Shown: in pieces, positions 33,901 to 33,965 of the stretch
How positions within the stretch are numbered: the first letter of the stretch is position 1
How the letters are laid out: each line of letters starts with the position of its first letter
Source of the DNA: Cellvibrionales bacterium
Lineage (GTDB): Bacteria > Pseudomonadota > Gammaproteobacteria > Pseudomonadales > UBA7434
Assembly (NCBI GenBank): GCA_018668095.1
Contig: JABIQF010000096.1
Location: forward strand, 1-33,965
Direction: 5' to 3'
DNA length: 33,965 bases
Made by a program: the position numbers and the translations under genes
The notes under the pieces: model-generated
The model's input: the letters and a program-made list of their open reading frames with translations, nothing else
What the model was told of the DNA's origin: nothing
Database searches by the model: none

Positions 33901-33965
33901 AAGACCGTCGGGAGTGGCCCGACATGCCAGTCACTTTTTTCTACAGCAAAAAAAGTAACCAAAAA
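33901..33965 (-). repeat. Right copy of intergenic repeat element, block 1 (inverted)
   Basis: Read on the minus strand it begins TTTTTGGTTAC, continues with a T-run and GCTGT, AAAAAAGTGACTGGC and the palindrome GTCGGG/CCCGAC (33907-33912 and 33918-33923), as at 81-200. It lacks the 50-base insertion of the left copy. The window ends inside it. Confidence 0.75.

Noticed and set aside
33777..33962. 61-codon minus-strand frame at the right end
   Set aside because: It lies wholly in repeat blocks and the 14-base array; repeats of this type often give spurious frames.
1..33965. tRNA or rRNA genes
   Set aside because: No cloverleaf ending in CCA or GGTTCRANNCC-type T-arm was seen in the intergenic regions; a tRNA search program would be needed for certainty.

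Overview
The window (33,965 bases) is chromosomal DNA of a gammaproteobacterium, probably a marine, AT-leaning relative of the Cellvibrionales/Pseudomonadales. Support comes from three conserved neighbourhoods: rppH-ptsP-lgt-thyA; rpe-trpEGDC next to crp with an OsmC gene; and lptD-surA-pdxA-rsmA-apaG-apaH divergent from amgK-murU. The trp genes are split (no trpB, trpA or trpF here), as in Pseudomonas-type genomes. I cannot name the genus. No tRNA, rRNA, CRISPR array, prophage or transposase was found.

Layout. 1-462: intergenic repeat element and terminator. 463-5866 (minus): a second-type TonB energy-transduction operon read DUF3450, TtpC-like ExbB, ExbB, ExbD, TonB, TPR protein. 5867-6320: intergenic, with a puzzling open frame. 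6321-11754 (minus): rppH, ptsP, a TauE/SafE transporter, lgt, thyA. 12028-13460 (plus): HAD phosphatase and coq7. 13482-14344 (minus): osmC and a VOC protein. 14792-15427 (plus): crp, with a perfect CRP site upstream. 15552-20669 (minus): rpe and trpEGDC. 20807-21790 (plus): DUF3530 protein. 21803-22484 (minus): two small genes under a good Fur box. 22598-25024 (minus): amgK-murU for peptidoglycan recycling, then a LysE-type exporter. 25195-33721 (plus): lptD, surA, pdxA, rsmA, apaG, apaH, cca. 33722-33965: short tandem repeats and a second, inverted copy of the element found at the left end.

How the genes fit together. Much of the content serves the envelope: TonB/ExbBD energises outer-membrane uptake, LptD and SurA build the outer membrane, Lgt lipidates lipoproteins, and AmgK/MurU recycle cell wall. 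The remainder is central metabolism (folate/dTMP, tryptophan, ubiquinone, PLP) and global control (CRP, PtsP, RppH, Ap4A hydrolysis).

Most notable points. (1) pdxA is split by a one-base frameshift. (2) The window is bracketed by inverted copies of a bipartite repeat, each reached by the 3' end of an outward-facing gene whose coding strand turns strongly G/T-rich. (3) The DUF3450 protein and the periplasmic part of its TtpC partner share a sequence pattern. (4) The CCA-adding enzyme has lost the HD-domain residues. (5) Four alternating inverted GGTTAC boxes and a terminator-like hairpin lie ahead of trpE, where gph would be expected. I found no convincing new defence or mobile system.
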